Source of the DNA: Pedobacter africanus
GTDB lineage: Bacteria; Bacteroidota; Bacteroidia; Sphingobacteriales; Sphingobacteriaceae
Direction of reading: 5' to 3'
Assembly (NCBI RefSeq): GCF_900176535.1
Contig: NZ_FWXT01000001.1
Coordinates: 2,356,001-2,420,000, forward strand
DNA length: 64,000 nucleotides
Part shown: one piece after another, positions 62,112-64,000 of the stretch
How positions within the stretch are numbered: the first letter of the stretch is position 1
How the letters are laid out: every line of letters starts with the position of its first letter
The notes under the pieces: generated by a model
The model's database searches: none
The model's input: only the letters and a program-made list of their open reading frames with translations
Told to the model about the DNA's origin: nothing
Program-made: the position numbers and the translations under genes

Positions 62112-62822
62112 TCAATTCTTCCTTAAGGTATCCGTATATTTTTTATAAGAATCCCTGATGTACTTTATCGCATCATACTGTGCCCAGTTCTTGGATTTTT
62201 CATATTCCGGCCTGTAATCCAGCATAAACTGCTCCAGGTCTTTCCCCTTAAGATCAGTATTGCTCTGGATCAGAAATTCATTAAACAATCCGTCAATATG
62301 CGTTTGCTGCAGCTCCGTTTCATAAAAGCGGCCAAAACGCCTTGCATTTTTAGGCGTACGGCCAAACAACTCATAAACAGCAGTTAAAGGCTTAAACAGA
62401 AAAGAAAGGAAGGGCGGTTTACCCTGGTAAAACGAGCCTTTATTGCGGTATTCCCTTTTCATATCGTCCAATTCCTGCTTCTTGGTTTGCCCCTTGATGT
62501 TCACTTCTTTCAACATCTGGCTTCCCGTCAGGTAAATCAACATATCCTTAGCGGCCAACACCACAACCTCTGCATCCGAAAAATTCATTTTGGTAACCAA
62601 AAGGGTATCACCTGCACTTGCTTTGATCTGGAACAGCCCAAAATCACTGCTGCTTACCCTGAAACCATTCCGCTTATTGGTAATTTGCGCCCCGGCAATG
62701 CGATTTGTAGTCCCTCTTTCGTAGACCGCACCGCCCAGCAAAAAATCCTGGGCAAAAACAGCAGGTGTGGCAGTCAGGAAAAATGCCAGAAACAGGAAAA
62801 TATGTAGGTAGTTAAACTTCAT
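62112..62822 (-). CDS. Exported carboxypeptidase-regulatory-like protein
   Basis: A 236-residue protein with a Sec signal (cleavage after AVFAQ, near residue 25) and a CarboxypepD_reg-like beta-sandwich (about 30-110: GGAVYERGTTNRIAGAQITNKRNGFRVSSSDFGLFQIKA). The C-terminal half (about 115-236) is charged and helical with KQELDDMKREYRNKGSF, and is not recognised. No TonB-dependent receptor follows, so it is a stand-alone member. Confidence 0.82.
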   Translation of the reverse strand: MKFNYLHIFLFLAFFLTATPAVFAQDFLLGGAVYERGTTNRIAGAQITNKRNGFRVSSSDFGLFQIKASAGDTLLVTKMNFSDAEVVVLAAKDMLIYLTGSQMLKEVNIKGQTKKQELDDMKREYRNKGSFYQGKPPFLSFLFKPLTAVYELFGRTPKNARRFGRFYETELQQTHIDGLFNEFLIQSNTDLKGKDLEQFMLDYRPEYEKSKNWAQYDAIKYIRDSYKKYTDTLRKN

Positions 62823-62911
62823 TCCAGGTAAAAATTATTGTAAAACTAACTATTGTTGAGCAATTCCCTTAGTTAAAAAAAGTTAAATGGAAATGAAAAC
62901 GCAATAAATTA

Positions 62912-62919
62912 TATCTTTG
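62912..62919 (+). promoter_or_regulatory. Candidate yicC -7 box
   Basis: TATCTTTG fits TAnnTTTG and ends 3 nt before the ATG at 62923, so the transcript would be leaderless or start within the first codons. I cannot find a clear -33 box. Confidence 0.4.
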
Positions 62920-62922
62920 CAC

Positions 62923-63798
62923 ATGATAAAATCAATGACAGGATACGGCCTGGCCTCTGCAGATCACGAGAATGTAAAATTTGCAGTGGAGATAAAATCC
63001 CTCAACAGTAAGTTTTTAGAACTCAATCTAAAGCTTCCAAAAGCCTTTTCAGACAAGGAACTGCTTTTGCGGAACATCTGCAGTAAAGAACTGGAACGCG
63101 GAAAGGTCAGTGTTTCCATTAACCTGGAAAAAGGTGAAGAGGCGCTTAAGGGGGCAACCATTAATGCAGCTCTGCTCAGCAAATATTACAGGCAGCTGGA
63201 AAACATTAATGTGAGTCTGGGCGCAAACTCAAATAACCTTTTGCAGGCGGTCCTGAATTTCCCGGATGTGATCAGCTATGTAGAGGATGAAGTGAGTGAA
63301 AACGACTGGAACATTCTTTTCGAGACTTTTAACAAGGCCCTGGCAAACTTTAACCAGTTCAGGGAGATGGAAGGTTCCGTATTGAAGACCGACCTGGAAT
63401 TACGGATCAAAAACATACTTGACTTTTTCAGCCAGATCGAAGTATTGGAACCTCTCCGGATCCCCCAGATCAAAAACAGGCTGAACCAGTTTCTGGAAGA
63501 AAACGTGGGCAAAGTGAATGTAGACCAGAACCGCCTGGAACAGGAACTGATCTATTACATTGATAAACTGGACATTACTGAAGAAAAGATCCGCTTGAAA
63601 AGTCATTGCGATTATTTTCTCGAAAGCTTAAAAGGCAAAGATGCCAATGGGAAAAAACTTGGTTTCATCTCTCAGGAAATTGGCCGGGAGATCAATACTA
63701 TGGGCGCAAAGGCCAATGATGCCCAGATACAGCAGCTGGTTGTTGGGATGAAGGAAGAACTGGAAAAGATTAAAGAACAATTGTTAAACGTATTGTAA
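62923..63798 (+). CDS. YicC/YloC family endoribonuclease
   Basis: A 291-residue protein. I take ATG 62923 (MIKSMTGYGLAS); the open frame begins two codons earlier with TTG. It has the YicC N-terminal domain (EIKSLNSKFLELNLKLPK) and the conserved C-terminal DUF1732 block (KLDITEEKIRLKSHCDYFLESL, KKLGFISQEIGREINTMGAKAND). Family members cleave RNA and affect sRNA turnover. gmk follows 7 nt later, the common order yicC-gmk. Confidence 0.93.
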   Translation: MIKSMTGYGLASADHENVKFAVEIKSLNSKFLELNLKLPKAFSDKELLLRNICSKELERGKVSVSINLEKGEEALKGATINAALLSKYYRQLENINVSLGANSNNLLQAVLNFPDVISYVEDEVSENDWNILFETFNKALANFNQFREMEGSVLKTDLELRIKNILDFFSQIEVLEPLRIPQIKNRLNQFLEENVGKVNVDQNRLEQELIYYIDKLDITEEKIRLKSHCDYFLESLKGKDANGKKLGFISQEIGREINTMGAKANDAQIQQLVVGMKEELEKIKEQLLNVL

Positions 63799-63805
63799 GC
63801 CCCTG

Positions 63806-64000
63806 ATGAAACAAGGTAAACTCATTATATTTTCTGCACCTTCAGGAGCAGGTAAAACCACCATCGTTAAACATTTACTTACGAAATTCCCTTCGCTGAG
63901 CTTTTCCATCTCTGCCACTACACGCCAGCTGCGTGGTGATGAAATGAATGAAAAGGATTATTATTTTATCAGCAAAGAAGACTTTTTACATAAAGTTGCG
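63806..64000 (+). CDS. gmk: Guanylate kinase (Gmk), 5' end
   Basis: Phosphorylates GMP to GDP with ATP. The first 65 codons are in the window and run to the edge: P-loop APSGAGKTT (residues 11-19), then SISATTRQLRGDE and KDYYFISKEDF, the GMP-binding region of guanylate kinase. It begins 7 nt after yicC and is probably cotranscribed with it. Confidence 0.95.
   Translation, partial: MKQGKLIIFSAPSGAGKTTIVKHLLTKFPSLSFSISATTRQLRGDEMNEKDYYFISKEDFLHKVA

Overview
The window looks like chromosomal DNA of a Bacteroidota bacterium, most likely family Sphingobacteriaceae (Pedobacter-like). The grounds are the gliding lipoprotein GldD, the Bacteroidota-only IPExxxVDY protein next to pyk/acpP/fabF/rnc, a DUF1800/DUF1501 pair, a GIN-domain (DUF2807) protein, a PorT-like outer-membrane barrel, futalosine-route menaquinone genes, almost no Shine-Dalgarno sequences, and several promoters of the TAnnTTTG type. 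Gene content is mainly housekeeping. No prophage, integron, CRISPR array or intact insertion sequence was seen. The only mobile-element trace is the 3' remnant of an Rpn-type nuclease gene near 29.3-29.7 kb.

Layout: 1-3978 (minus) holds the sensory half of a membrane histidine-kinase-like protein cut by the window edge, then fabD, folE and a PTPS/QueD-family gene. 4051-5572 (plus) is mqnB-mqnD of menaquinone synthesis. 5569-11448 (minus) is a tight seven-gene run: TPR protein, ComA-like phosphosulfolactate synthase, aroE, gldD, MBL hydrolase, LolE-like permease and a lipoprotein. 11.7-21.5 kb carries an ALDH7 dehydrogenase, a SNF2 helicase, aat, DUF1800/DUF1501, and a divergent pair acting on phosphatidate and diacylglycerol (App1-type phosphatase and DAG-kinase family). 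21.5-26.8 kb (minus) is trpE-trpG-trpC followed by hflX, rbfA and a TonB-domain protein, preceded by a well-formed trp attenuator with a 25-codon leader ORF. 26.9-34.9 kb has small membrane, stress and START-domain proteins and two amidohydrolase-superfamily proteins. 34.98-35.31 kb has two tandem, highly unusual tRNA-like genes. 35.4-49.3 kb has an Lrp/AsnC regulator, tex, pdhB, addB-addA, a thioredoxin-like protein, tcdA, tatD and a GH3 enzyme. 49.6-57.6 kb has an outer-membrane barrel, a small hydrophilic ORF, glpK-glpF, a LytTR regulator, a TolC/HlyD/ABC-2 export operon and tRNA-Ser(GGA). 57.6-64 kb has pyk, the IPExxxVDY gene, acpP-fabF-rnc, a regulatory-domain protein, yicC and the 5' end of gmk.

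The most interesting item is the pair of tRNA-like RNAs (34977-35121 and 35198-35305, minus strand). Each folds as a full cloverleaf with a GUC (Asp) anticodon, G73, and a greatly enlarged, structured variable region. The two copies differ by paired, compensatory changes in three helices, which argues that both are selected, structured RNAs and not decayed tRNAs. Second is the trp attenuator at 26668-26810: a leader ORF with a Trp-Gln-Trp triplet, a 9-bp antiterminator with one bulge, and an intrinsic terminator. All calls were made by reading the sequence; no database search was run.
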